DNA of 36,715 nucleotides, taken from positions 1 through 36,715 of the forward strand of contig NZ_NSFT01000027.1 in NCBI RefSeq assembly GCF_002294725.1, given 5' to 3'. Within the stretch, counting starts at the first letter, position 1. Each line of letters begins with the position of its first letter. The stretch is from Mesorhizobium sp. WSM4313. Lineage in GTDB: Bacteria; Pseudomonadota; Alphaproteobacteria; Rhizobiales; Rhizobiaceae. Under the pieces are notes generated by a model. That model made no database searches and had not been told where the DNA came from. It worked only from the letters and a program-made list of their open reading frames with translations. Below, piece after piece: positions 25,338 to 35,317 of this stretch. A program made the translations under genes and the position numbers.

Positions 25338-25379
25338 CGGCTTAATTCTGGACAACGACAGATAATTCTGGACGGCACA
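25338..25379 (+). repeat. solo copy of the IS21-like right end
   Basis: CCGGCTTAATTCTGGAC at 25338 and ATAATTCTGGACGGCACA at 25362-25379 again hold two TAATTCTGGAC boxes exactly 20 bases apart. They align with the pair at 25181 and 25201 with mainly C-to-T changes. There is no matching left end, so this is probably a lone leftover. Confidence 0.6.
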
Positions 25380-25416
25380 GTGGAACTCAACGCGTTGTAA
25401 GGATGGCATAGAGAAG

Positions 25417-25441
25417 CAGTAGCCCTCCAGTCTCGCTACTG
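25417..25441 (-). terminator. weak hairpin at the end of the thiamine operon
   Basis: CAGTAGC (25417-25423) pairs with GCTACTG (25435-25441) around an 11-base loop, and the stem overlaps the thiD stop codon. The following minus-strand bases (CTTCTCT) are pyrimidine-rich but not a real T run, so this is at best a weak terminator. Confidence 0.3.
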
Positions 25442-26245
25442 GAAAAATTCTGGAAAATGGGTCTGCTTGGCTGGACGCAGAACGTTGTGATTATTCAGCC
25501 GGCATTTCTGAAGCTTCTCGAACACAAACAGCTTGCCTTCGCGCACGCTATCTTCGAGCGACTTCGCCTTCGCCAGATGCGCCGCAATCGCGCTGGCCAG
25601 CATGCAACCTGTTCCGCGCATCGATATAGCAAGGCGCGGCGTGTCGAAGTGGATGGGTTCATGATCGGAGCGTAACAGAATATCGGCCGATCGGGGACCC
25701 GACGCGTGCCCACCCTTGATCAGCAGGGCCTGAGGGCCGACGGCCTGCAGTCTTTGTCCTTGTTGGAGCGCACCGTCCTCATCCGAAGCCGGTTCGGAAC
25801 CAGTAAGGAGCGCCAGTTCAGGAAGGTTGGGCGTGACAATGCAGCAAAGCGGCATCAAATCGCGCTTCATGGCAGCGATAGCGCCTGCTTCCAGAAGTGC
25901 GCGGCCTGAGGTGGAGGCCAGCACAGGGTCGAGTACTGCCGGCACTTGCGGAAATTTGCGCAGCACTGCGGCAACGGCAACAATGATCTTGGCAGTCGCC
26001 AGCATGCCGATCTTGATTGTGGCTACGTCGTTGGCCTGTAGCGCGGCACACATCTGATTGGCCACCATGCTGGGTGGCGAATGATGGATTTCGATCACGG
26101 CGTCGTGCGTTTGCACCGTTAGCGCTGTGACGGCGAGACAGGTGCGCACGCCAACGGCAGAGATCGTCTCGATGTCGCGTGCTATTCCAGCACCCCCGCT
26201 GGAATCTGATCCGCCAACGACAAGCACATGCGGTTCTCGTCTCAT
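25436..26245 (-). CDS. thiD: hydroxymethylpyrimidine/phosphomethylpyrimidine kinase
   Basis: ThiD phosphorylates HMP to HMP-P and on to HMP-PP, the pyrimidine half of thiamine. ATG 26245 overlaps the thiE stop as ATGA and gives 269 residues, a normal length; ATG 26251 and 26272 are in-frame alternatives. Motifs visible are VLVVGGSDSSGGAGIARDIE near the N-terminus, TALTVQTHDAV, TPNLPELALLTG, LLIKGGH and the anion-hole/catalytic GTGCMLASAIAAHLA. Many relatives have HGTGC where this one has RGTGC. It is the last gene of the operon. Sequence and position agree, so the function is well supported. Confidence 0.93.
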   Translation of the reverse strand: MRREPHVLVVGGSDSSGGAGIARDIETISAVGVRTCLAVTALTVQTHDAVIEIHHSPPSMVANQMCAALQANDVATIKIGMLATAKIIVAVAAVLRKFPQVPAVLDPVLASTSGRALLEAGAIAAMKRDLMPLCCIVTPNLPELALLTGSEPASDEDGALQQGQRLQAVGPQALLIKGGHASGPRSADILLRSDHEPIHFDTPRLAISMRGTGCMLASAIAAHLAKAKSLEDSVREGKLFVFEKLQKCRLNNHNVLRPAKQTHFPEFFQ

Positions 26246-26847
26246 CGCCATCGGTCCGTCTTTTCGATCCATTCTCGCGTGCGCGCTTCGGGGTCGAAGC
26301 TCAACGTGATGTCCGTGACCACTGCGGCGCTGTTGGCGCCGGCCTCAAAGACGCCGTCGAGGCGGTCGGGGTTGAGGCCGCCGATGGCGACCAATGGGAT
26401 CGGCGCCACCCGCCGCTTCCACTCGCTGATCCGCTCTAGCCCTTGCGGTGCCCACTTCATTTTCTTCAAAGTGGTGGGATAGATCGGACCGAGCGCGACA
26501 TAGTCGGGCTCGGCAAACATGGCCGTTTCCAGCTCGACATGATCATGCGTGCTCAATCCGAGCCTGACGCCCGCTGCCCGTATCCTCGAGAGGTCGGCCG
26601 TTTGCAAATCCTCCTGGCCCAGATGCACGAAATCGCAGCCTTCCTCGATTGCCAGGCGCCAATAATCATTGATGATGAGCTGGCTTTTGTGTTGGACACA
26701 CCAGGCCTTCGACTTGCGGATCTCCGCGCGCAGCCCGGTTTCATCCATGGTTTTGATGCGAAGCTGAATCAGCTTGACGCCGAGCGGCGCCAACCTTTCG
26801 ATCCAGGCGGCGCTGTCGACGATCAGGTAGAAGGGATCGAGCTTCAT
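26242..26847 (-). CDS. thiE: thiamine phosphate synthase
   Basis: ThiE joins HMP-PP and the thiazole phosphate to form thiamine phosphate. The protein is 201 residues, slightly short but typical of rhizobial versions that begin directly at the first barrel strand (FYLIVDS). Motifs: VKLIQLRIK, LIINDYWRLAIEEGCDFVHL, HLGQEDL (phosphate and pyrimidine contacts), GPIYPTTLKKMKW and PLVAIGGL. The start overlaps the thiG stop by four bases (ATGA) and the stop overlaps thiD in the same way, so it lies in the middle of a coupled operon. Confidence 0.95.
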   Translation of the reverse strand: MKLDPFYLIVDSAAWIERLAPLGVKLIQLRIKTMDETGLRAEIRKSKAWCVQHKSQLIINDYWRLAIEEGCDFVHLGQEDLQTADLSRIRAAGVRLGLSTHDHVELETAMFAEPDYVALGPIYPTTLKKMKWAPQGLERISEWKRRVAPIPLVAIGGLNPDRLDGVFEAGANSAAVVTDITLSFDPEARTREWIEKTDRWR

Positions 26848-27617
26848 GAAAAAACGGCCCTGCCGACCATCGGTGTCGATGGCACGGCGACGTCGCGCGG
26901 TTCGAGCATTCCCGAACTGAACGCCTCACGACCGGCGTCGACCGCCTTACCGAAAGCACGCGCCATGCCGACCGGATCTGCCGCCTTGGCGACCGCTGTG
27001 TTCAGGAGCACGGCGTCAAAGCCGAGTTCCATGACGGTGGCCGCGTGCGACGGCCGTCCGAGCCCCGCATCCACAATCAGCGGGACGCCAGGGAAATATC
27101 CGCGCATCGAGCGCAGCGCCGTCATGTTGACCGGTCCCAAGGCGGAACCGATCGGTGCGCACCACGGCATCAGGACCTTGCAGCCCGCTTCCAGCAGCCG
27201 CTCGGCGACAACGAGATCGTCGGTGGTATAGGGGAATACCGCAAAGCCGTCCTCGCACAGGATGCGGGCGGCTTCAACCAGACCGAACACATCCGGCTGT
27301 AGCGTGTCGTGATTGCCGATCACTTCGAGCTTGATCCAGTTGGTGCCGAAGACCTCGCGCGCCATTTTCGCGGTGGTGACGGCTTCCTTGACGGAGAGGC
27401 AGCCGGCGGTATTGGGCAGGGTTCTGGCGCCCAGCGAGCGGATCAACGACCAGAATTGTTCGCCGGCCCTACCGCCCGCCATCTCACGCCGCAACGAGAC
27501 GGTCACCACCGACGTGCCCGATGCCTTGACTGCATCGGCAAGGATGGCCGGCGAAGGATACTGAGCCGTGCCGAGAAGCAGGCGCGACGAAAGCTCGGTT
27601 CCATAAAGCTCCAACAT
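26844..27617 (-). CDS. thiG: thiazole synthase
   Basis: ThiG builds the thiazole phosphate ring from deoxyxylulose phosphate, dehydroglycine and the sulfur carried by ThiS. The protein has 257 residues, the family length. Lys 96 in NWIKLEVIG is the expected Schiff-base lysine for deoxyxylulose phosphate. Other motifs: SLRREMAGG, TLPNTAGC, VLMPWCAPIGSALG and VDAGLGRPSHAATVMELG, the last binding phosphate. The gene starts one base after the thiS stop. The partner sulfur carrier and glycine oxidase are both in the operon. Confidence 0.96.
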   Translation of the reverse strand: MLELYGTELSSRLLLGTAQYPSPAILADAVKASGTSVVTVSLRREMAGGRAGEQFWSLIRSLGARTLPNTAGCLSVKEAVTTAKMAREVFGTNWIKLEVIGNHDTLQPDVFGLVEAARILCEDGFAVFPYTTDDLVVAERLLEAGCKVLMPWCAPIGSALGPVNMTALRSMRGYFPGVPLIVDAGLGRPSHAATVMELGFDAVLLNTAVAKAADPVGMARAFGKAVDAGREAFSSGMLEPRDVAVPSTPMVGRAVFS

Positions 27618-27618
27618 G

Positions 27619-27816
27619 CTAGCCGCCCTGCATGGGCGAGAGGATTTCGATCCGGTCGCCGTCGCTCAACTGGAACTCCGCGCGGTTGGCTTTGTGCACG
27701 AGGTCGCTGTTGACGGCGGTGGCGAGCCAATCGCCCTCATAGTCGAGCGCGGCAAGCAACTCGGCCAGCGTGGTGGCGGCAATCTCACGCGCCTCGCCGT
27801 TGACCATCAGTTTCAT
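27619..27816 (-). CDS. thiS: sulfur carrier protein ThiS
   Basis: ThiS is a 65-residue ubiquitin-like protein whose C-terminal Gly-Gly is thiocarboxylated and gives sulfur to ThiG. It starts MKLMVNGEAREI, includes TLAELLAALDY and ends DRIEILSPMQGG, so the essential GG tail is intact. ATG 27816 is chosen: the AGGAG site is seven bases upstream, while the ATG at 27822 is only one base from it. The first 32 bases lie inside the end of thiO in another frame, an unusually long overlap that suggests translational coupling. Confidence 0.95.
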   Translation of the reverse strand: MKLMVNGEAREIAATTLAELLAALDYEGDWLATAVNSDLVHKANRAEFQLSDGDRIEILSPMQGG

Positions 27817-28782
27817 GAGCATGCTCCTTGGTTCTGTCTTGACTGAAAACCAGGTCGGCAGCCTGGCGCGCCATGGCGGGGGCGAGGAGAAAACCGTGAC
27901 GATAAAGACCGTTGATCGCGATGATCTCACCGTCTGTTTCGACGCGTGGCAAATTGTCGGGAAATGCCGGACGGACACCCACACCGGTTTCAACGATCTC
28001 GGCCTCACCAAAGGCCGGATGGAGGGCATGGGCGGCGCCCAGCAGCTCCATCATGGAACGCGCCGTCACCGGTCCGGCGCTCTGGCTTTCAATCATCGTC
28101 GCTCCGATCATGAAACGGTGATCGGTGCGCGGCACGGCATAAAGCGGAAAGCGTGGATGAAGCAAACGGACCGGCCGCGACAGCGAGACATCAGGCGTGC
28201 GAAGGATCAGCATTTCGCCGCGAACACCGCGCAGCCTGTCATCGGCCGCTGCCATTCCCATGCAGTCTATCTGACGGGCGAATCCCGAAACAGGCCGGGC
28301 GTCGCAGCCGAAGTGGAATTTGACACCCATGGTCGCAAGCTTGTCATGAAGTGCCGCCATCGCCGGGCGTGGGTCGAGGTGAGCCTCGTCGGGGAAGAGC
28401 AATCCACGCCGGAAGCGGCCGGCGAGGTCGGGTTCCAGGAGCGCAATTTCGTTTTCATCGACGCGCCGATGCCCTGACGTGCGACTGGCGAACCGGTCAA
28501 GCTCACCGGCATCACGCGGCGCGGCCACGACCAATGTCCCGGCCCGTGTCACCTGACCCGACAGCACCGCATCCCACCAGTCGGCAGCATCGCGTCCGAG
28601 ATCCAGCACCGGCTGCTCCGCGCTTTCGCGCTCGCACCATGGCGCCAGCATGCCGCCGGCGAACCACGACGCGTTGCCACCAAGGCCATGCCGCATCTCG
28701 GCGACGGTGACCGTCGCGCCGCGGGCGGCGAGTTCGAAAGCGACGGTGAGGCCGGCAACGCCGGCCCCTTTGACGAGCACCC

Positions 28783-28786
<4 letters not shown>
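27785..28786 (-). CDS. thiO: glycine oxidase ThiO
   Basis: ThiO is a FAD-dependent oxidase that turns glycine into the imine used by ThiG. ATG 28786 overlaps the thiC stop (ATGA) and gives 333 residues. The FAD-binding GAGVAG lies at residues 7-12 in VLVKGAGVAGLTVAFELAARG. C-terminal D-amino-acid-oxidase-type motifs are ETGVGVRPAFPDNLPRVE and INGLYRHGFLLAPAMA. The longer upstream frame reads antisense-like sequence inside thiC and is not used. The last residues overlap thiS. Confidence 0.93.
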
Positions 28787-30618
<1,832 letters not shown>

Positions 30619-30734
30619 CGTGAGGCTCCTTTGCTCATGCATTGGAGACCCAGTTCTGTGCCGGAAGGATGAAAAGACGCTTCTGTAGACCTGCTGCAAC
30701 AGGACCTCGGGCGTAAACTCCCGCAAAGCGCTTG

Positions 30735-30832
30735 CACCGTCCCTACGCCAGTATGAACTGGATCAGGTTCAACGGGTCACTGCGCCGCGAAAGCCAGCAG
30801 TATCTCAGCCCCTTGCCGGGACTCCCCTGGTG
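30735..30832 (-). promoter_or_regulatory. TPP riboswitch (THI element)
   Basis: On the minus strand the leader contains the conserved core GGGGAGTCCCGGCAAGGGGC, then CTGAGATACTGC, and later GACCCGTTGAACCTGATC followed by CAGTTCATACTGGCGTAGGG. These are the pyrimidine- and pyrophosphate-sensing helices of the TPP aptamer, and CACC near the start pairs with GGTG at its end to close P1. About 115 bases lie between it and the thiC start, room for an expression platform that hides the ribosome site or terminates transcription. Confidence 0.97.
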
Positions 30833-30841
30833 AATGCCTTA

Positions 30842-30870
30842 GGTTGAACGGGCTGACGCTATCTTGTCAA
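30842..30870 (-). promoter_or_regulatory. putative promoter of the thiamine operon
   Basis: A perfect TTGACA (-35) occupies 30870-30865 on the minus strand, with a poor -10 candidate (TCAACC) 17 bases on at 30847-30842. It lies just upstream of the riboswitch aptamer, the right place for the start of the leader. Only the -35 is convincing. Confidence 0.4.
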
Positions 30871-31155
30871 GCGCATTCGGGCGCCTTCGGCCGGTGGCGA
30901 CGACCGGCGGCCAGCCGGGCGGAGAGCTCGCGCATGCATCGGGGACAAGTCACGCCCCGTAGACCGGGGCTGAATGGCCAAAGCCTCATTCGCTTCGTGA
31001 AGGATGGAGAAACTGTATTGGCCATGTGCGCGTATCGACCAAGTAGCTCAGGCGGTCACGGATGTGGTTATTCTGGTCGAAGGTGACGAACGGCCTTGGG
31101 GGTCACCTCCTTTAGGATTCAGAGGTTGGAAGACGGCTTCTCGCGATCACGGCCA
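30871..31155. other. intergenic region between the thiamine operon and the small minus-strand gene
   Basis: Together with the promoter about 315 bases have no gene. Short open frames here are Arg/Ser-rich and look non-coding. GGTGAC and GTCACC around 31082-31107 could form a six-base stem, possibly part of a terminator for the small gene at 31156, but no T run follows on the minus strand. Confidence 0.4.
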
Positions 31156-31419
31156 TCAGGAAATACCTGTCTTCGGCTCAACCTCGACATGGCGTCCGAT
31201 CGACCGCAGATATACAGCTATCTCGTTCATGAGATGATCGCGTTCGCCGTAGATTTCAGCAATCCTACGCAGCTGTGGCTCGACGGCCCTCCGTTGCGCT
31301 GGCGTGAAATCAGCATCGCCAAAGACGTATCCCAAGTTGCCAATCGCGCAAATTTTGCAGCCGGCGTCCACAACTGCTTGTACGAATGCCGGAATGTCTT
31401 TTTCTTGCATGGTCTTCAT
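31156..31419 (-). CDS. conserved small hypothetical protein, 87 aa
   Basis: ATG 31419 is chosen because GAGAGG lies about six bases upstream; a frame to 31455 adds 12 residues without a ribosome site. The protein is soluble and mixed alpha/beta. It has KDIPAFVQAVVDAGCKICAI at the start, then FGDADFTPAQRRAVEPQLRR and a C-terminal helix-strand (RDHLMNEIAVYLRSIGRH, VEVEP). It reads as a real, conserved protein but I cannot name the family. It is divergent from the phosphoesterase trio and unrelated in sequence to the thiamine genes. Confidence 0.65.
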   Translation of the reverse strand: MKTMQEKDIPAFVQAVVDAGCKICAIGNLGYVFGDADFTPAQRRAVEPQLRRIAEIYGERDHLMNEIAVYLRSIGRHVEVEPKTGIS

Positions 31420-31910
31420 GTCGAACCTCTCGTGAATGGCGTGCTTGCGCCCCAATCTGCCTTTTCAGCGTGTCCTCTGGGCGGCGCAAGCCCTGAGCGT
31501 GACTGTGCACGGGCAACCTCGACTATCCCATCTGCCACGCTCTTTAGAATCGGTGGGGTCTGGTGATCGCAGGCTGGGCCACTCAAAAGCCTGCAAGAAG
31601 AAAGTCATGGCGACCATTGCTCAAGATCGCAAGGGTGCGTGCAAGACCTTCCGTTGGCAGTCATGCACGCTCGCTCAGAGATAGTCCGGCCGCGGAAATT
31701 CTCCCTTATTCGTAAGAAAGCTCATTGAGCAACTGGGCATTGAGCAACTGGGTCTCACGTCACGGGTCTCGTGTGCTTCACAGCCGAAAAATAGCCGCCG
31801 TGGCAATTCTCGAAAAGTGCAGGCTACCTCGTTAAGGACACTGCGGATGATCGTTCGCGCTTGGCAAAAGCGAACGGATTAGTCTATGGCTCTCGGCAGG
31901 GGGGCGAGTT
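31420..31910. other. intergenic region before the phosphoesterase-ATPase trio
   Basis: These 491 bases hold no supported gene; one plus-strand frame (about 31436-31684) looks non-coding. The one clear structure is a 15-base tandem repeat at 31723-31752. The promoters of the divergent small gene and of the trio must lie here, but no clear -35/-10 pair stands out. A G-rich ribosome site (GGGGGGCGAG) precedes ATG 31911. Confidence 0.5.
31723..31752 (+). repeat. perfect 15-base tandem repeat
   Basis: CATTGAGCAACTGGG occurs twice back to back at 31723-31737 and 31738-31752. It lies about 160 bases upstream of the trio's first gene. It could be a fresh slippage duplication or a paired regulator site. 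Confidence 0.9.
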
Positions 31911-33248
31911 ATGCGGCGGGTGCGAATCCTTCAAGTAGGCGATATTCACTATCCGGACTGGCATCCTTCCTCTAGCAACATCGATGCCAAGGATAGCAAG
32001 TTCGCTCCGAAAATAACGCAGAAGCTACGCGCGTCTTCGCTGCGTGCCGTCTTGACGAAACTTCGGCGGCTGACGACTTCGAAGCCCTTGGATTCGATCG
32101 CCTTCATGGGGGATTTCACGAGCCGTGGCGACAAGACCTTCATTGCTTCGGCATTCCAGCATTTCACGTTGCTCTGCCGCGCACAGGGACGCAGTTCAAA
32201 GGCGCTTCCGTTGATATTCGTACCGGGAAATCACGATGTGAACCGTGATGACGCGCGCGAACTTGGACCGACTGAGAAATTCAGCGAAATGGCGAGTTTA
32301 GCCGCCCGCTTGGGTTGGCAGACCGTTCCCGTGGACCAACCCGTGCACTTCAGACTTCCGACAGGATCCGCAGGCGCAAACTTCATCCTCGTCAACACAG
32401 CGATAGGCAGTTGGGAGCTTCAAAACCTTCCCGCGTTCCTTCGTGATCGTCTCGAGGCACTCAGTCCTTCTACAGAGCCTCTAGATCTCGGCTCGCCGGA
32501 CATCTCGGGACATTCGCCCGCGACACCTCCCAGCGATCCAGACAAGGAGGCGTCCGACGACGAGTATTACGGTCAGATGGACACGCCATACATCTCGCGT
32601 GAGATGCTTGCAGGCCTACAGGAATTGCTCCAGCAGCCCGACATGCGTTACGGCATCATAATCGGCCATCACAATCTGCTGCCACAAAAGACTCCGCGCA
32701 TTACGCCATACGCGGAGATGCTCAACAGCGGATTTGTCAGAACTCAGCTGCTGCAGGGCAACAAGCCTATCGTCTACCTGCATGGACACATACATGCTGA
32801 TCCGGTCGAGATCGTCAACGATCCAAGGTTTCCGGACGGCAAATTGATCTGCATCTCAGCACCAGAGATACAGTCAGGTTTCAATGAGCTCGTCTTCTTC
32901 ACGACCGATCAGGGAGAGCTCGTCGGCATCCGACTTATACCCTACCGCACCAATGTCGCCGACGGGACGGTCATGGAAGGCGAACATTGCTTTATTTCGA
33001 CCATGTCCAACGGCAAGGCCTTTCTGAACAACGACACGTTTGACCTGCTGCGCCGACTGCGCGACCATGCCACCAGGCGCGGGAATGGGTTACTCTTCTG
33101 GGACGAGATCACTGAGATTGCTGCCTCCGCCGAGCTCGGGCTAGATCTGGAAGACTCTCTTCTGATGCTCCAAGCGGCGCGCTTCATCGAGATAGACGGC
33201 CTCACCAAGGCAAACTCGGCTTGGCGCATTAAGGTAAGGGACGAATAG
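31911..33248 (+). CDS. calcineurin-like phosphoesterase with C-terminal winged-helix-like region
   Basis: The protein has 445 residues. The metallophosphoesterase motifs are complete: DIH (11-13), FMGDFTSRGD (65-74), GNHD (106-109), IIIGHHNLLP and YLHGHIHADP. The region up to about 330 is the enzyme domain. The last about 85 residues are helical (LLRRLRDHATRRG, then FWDEITEIAASAELGLDLEDSLLMLQ) and look like a winged-helix or similar small domain. The substrate is unknown: nucleic acid, cyclic nucleotide or another phosphoester are all possible. It is the first gene of a tight trio, with two bases between its stop and the ATPase gene. It is not an SbcD-type protein, having a different layout from the gene at 15237. 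Confidence 0.85.
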   Translation: MRRVRILQVGDIHYPDWHPSSSNIDAKDSKFAPKITQKLRASSLRAVLTKLRRLTTSKPLDSIAFMGDFTSRGDKTFIASAFQHFTLLCRAQGRSSKALPLIFVPGNHDVNRDDARELGPTEKFSEMASLAARLGWQTVPVDQPVHFRLPTGSAGANFILVNTAIGSWELQNLPAFLRDRLEALSPSTEPLDLGSPDISGHSPATPPSDPDKEASDDEYYGQMDTPYISREMLAGLQELLQQPDMRYGIIIGHHNLLPQKTPRITPYAEMLNSGFVRTQLLQGNKPIVYLHGHIHADPVEIVNDPRFPDGKLICISAPEIQSGFNELVFFTTDQGELVGIRLIPYRTNVADGTVMEGEHCFISTMSNGKAFLNNDTFDLLRRLRDHATRRGNGLLFWDEITEIAASAELGLDLEDSLLMLQAARFIEIDGLTKANSAWRIKVRDE

Positions 33249-33250
33249 CG

Positions 33251-35317
33251 ATGGAGAATCCGTTCGGCCCCAACAGGATCGAGTACGAAAGCCGCCCGAT
33301 ACTGTGGTTCAGTCAGAAGTCGGCGTTGATTTCTGCCGCCGCCAAGCCGGTCTTCGTCGCAGGGACGAGAGGCAGCGGCAAGACCAGCATTCTTCGCTCG
33401 CTTTCCACAGTCCATATTCTTGAAGACAAAAGTCTCTCGGACCAAGTCGGCAAGCTCGCTTGGTATGGCGTCTTCTTCCAGCTCAATGAGACATTCTCGC
33501 CCCTAATCGACAACGCCGTTCTGAACCTCATTCCGGAGCGGATACGCTTCGACACGGCCGCCGTGATCCCGCGGCAATTCGTAATCTTCTCTCACTATCT
33601 GGAGCTGAAGATAGTCGAACGCCTGCTCGAGAGCATCGGCCAGCTCAGACGCGACGGCCACTTGAAATACCGGGCCTCCGAAGATAGGGACGTCGCCCTG
33701 GCACTGCATCGCGAAGTGCTGCACTTCATACCCCAACCTGCCCGTCTCGACTTCTTCAGCATCGATGAGCTGCGGGGTGGGATAACCCGGTACGTCGACG
33801 AATGCTTCAACGCGTTCTTCTTTGCCGCCGATGCCGGAGCGACCGGCTTCAGAGCAACAGACCCTGGCGCGATCATTAACAAGGTCGCGACCGCGATCAC
33901 TCCACTTTTAAATGGCCCATCTTTCGCCGGTGACAGGGCGCCCTTCTTCAAGATACTGATTGACGACTGTGAAGCACTGACACCGCTCCAACAGCAGTTC
34001 CTGAACACCTTGGTGAGAAAGACGCGCGGCAACGTGAAATGGGTCCTCGCCTACATCGGCGGCCTCTACGACACGATCCGGACGATCATACCCGGCCAGT
34101 CGCTCTCGAATGCTGACCGGGACGTCGAGAATCTTGATTCAGTCGATCCGAGGGAGTTCGCCACGCTGTGCGAGAACGTGTCGTCGCTTCGGCTGTACTA
34201 TGCGCTTCCTGACCATCTGCGGAGTGATCTCGAGCGCAACGATGCGCTCAGCGCGTTTTCGCTCAAAAACCGGCTGGGGCGGCTTTCCGTCAATGACATC
34301 ATCGAGCGGGTTATCATATCGGGTCATTCCGAGGGCAGAGAAGAGCTTGTGGCACTTGCTGATGCAGCACGTGAATTCCTCTCCGTGAATTTGAGGACGG
34401 CGGATCAGCAGCAATTCCTTCTTGATCGAAAAGCGCGCCCTTATGCCGAAGGGCTGGCGCTCGCGCTCATGAACCCGGAAATTAAGCGCCGGCCCATGAG
34501 CAAGGCGGATGCTTCAAATCTGAAGAGGTCGATCGCCCGGAAACAGGGATGGGCTTTTCTGAAAGCGTGCCAGATGCTGCGTCTGCATGACTACCCGTAC
34601 GTAGGGCACCAGATCATCACATCATTGAGCGACGTCTGTATACGCGATTTCCTTGATATAATGGGAGAGATCTTCCGCCGCAGTGTTCCGAGTTCCAGTG
34701 ATCCACGAAAACTGGTGGAATTCATCAACTCGGATTTACAGATTCATCTCGAACAGCAGAGACAGGCTGTGAACGCCGCCTCTCAACGGAAGCTTGATGG
34801 ACTTCAGGCGCTTTCACATCCGTACGAAGAAGAGAGCGTGCGCATGGTGCGGGCGTTGGGTTACCTGACCGCTCGCCTCCAGACAGAGTTTGCCGAAGAA
34901 AATGCTCTAGGAACGACAGAGAGAGGCATTTTCAGGGTTGATCTAAAGGAAATGCGCTCGCTGGTGAACCGACTGGAGCAACCCAGCGGAAAACTGGACG
35001 AGGTCCTGCGTCGGGCGGAAAGGGATGGGTTTATCCGGGAGGTCTCCGCCGCCGGCAACTTTGAGGTGGACCGCGCCGACCCCGCATCGAAGGAGATGAT
35101 GATCAGATTGCATCGGCGATTTGCACCTTACTTCGGGTTCTCCTATCGCGGCCCGTACGAAATCAACACAATCCCTGCGGCGCGGATGGTCGACCTGCTT
35201 TTTACCAGGCATCGGCTCCCAGAAGACTGGGCCGACTCGGTGTTTAAGGAGCTCGTCGCGCGGCCCGCACTCAAGACCGAATTCCAGCACTCGCTTTTCG
35301 AGAGCGATCTCGAATGA
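33251..35317 (+). CDS. ORC/STAND-like AAA+ ATPase
   Basis: The protein has 688 residues. Walker A is GTRGSGKT at 38-45. Walker B is ILIDDCE, with Asp 238, Asp 239 and Glu 241, followed by ALTPLQQQFLNTLVRKTRGN as a sensor helix and VKWVLAYIGG as the sensor-1 strand. This looks like an ORC/CDC6 or STAND-type AAA+ core. A long helical C-terminal part (about 330-688) includes a likely winged helix near 560-640 (GIFRVDLKEMRSLVNRLEQ). ATPases of this kind often act as switches in conflict systems. The start is two bases after the phosphoesterase gene and the stop overlaps the third gene by four bases. Confidence 0.8.
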   Translation: MENPFGPNRIEYESRPILWFSQKSALISAAAKPVFVAGTRGSGKTSILRSLSTVHILEDKSLSDQVGKLAWYGVFFQLNETFSPLIDNAVLNLIPERIRFDTAAVIPRQFVIFSHYLELKIVERLLESIGQLRRDGHLKYRASEDRDVALALHREVLHFIPQPARLDFFSIDELRGGITRYVDECFNAFFFAADAGATGFRATDPGAIINKVATAITPLLNGPSFAGDRAPFFKILIDDCEALTPLQQQFLNTLVRKTRGNVKWVLAYIGGLYDTIRTIIPGQSLSNADRDVENLDSVDPREFATLCENVSSLRLYYALPDHLRSDLERNDALSAFSLKNRLGRLSVNDIIERVIISGHSEGREELVALADAAREFLSVNLRTADQQQFLLDRKARPYAEGLALALMNPEIKRRPMSKADASNLKRSIARKQGWAFLKACQMLRLHDYPYVGHQIITSLSDVCIRDFLDIMGEIFRRSVPSSSDPRKLVEFINSDLQIHLEQQRQAVNAASQRKLDGLQALSHPYEEESVRMVRALGYLTARLQTEFAEENALGTTERGIFRVDLKEMRSLVNRLEQPSGKLDEVLRRAERDGFIREVSAAGNFEVDRADPASKEMMIRLHRRFAPYFGFSYRGPYEINTIPAARMVDLLFTRHRLPEDWADSVFKELVARPALKTEFQHSLFESDLE

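Larger units (their letters stand above)
24531..25435. other. gene-free, repeat-dense region with IS-end remnants
   Basis: No convincing gene is seen in these 905 bases. The first 200 bases hold a non-coding-looking open frame only. From 24738 onward the region is full of short repeats: inverted and direct copies of TAATTCYGGAC and seven copies of ATTGGTAACC-like boxes, listed separately. It separates the ABC-3C block from the convergent thiamine operon and looks like a scar of repeated insertions. Confidence 0.7.
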
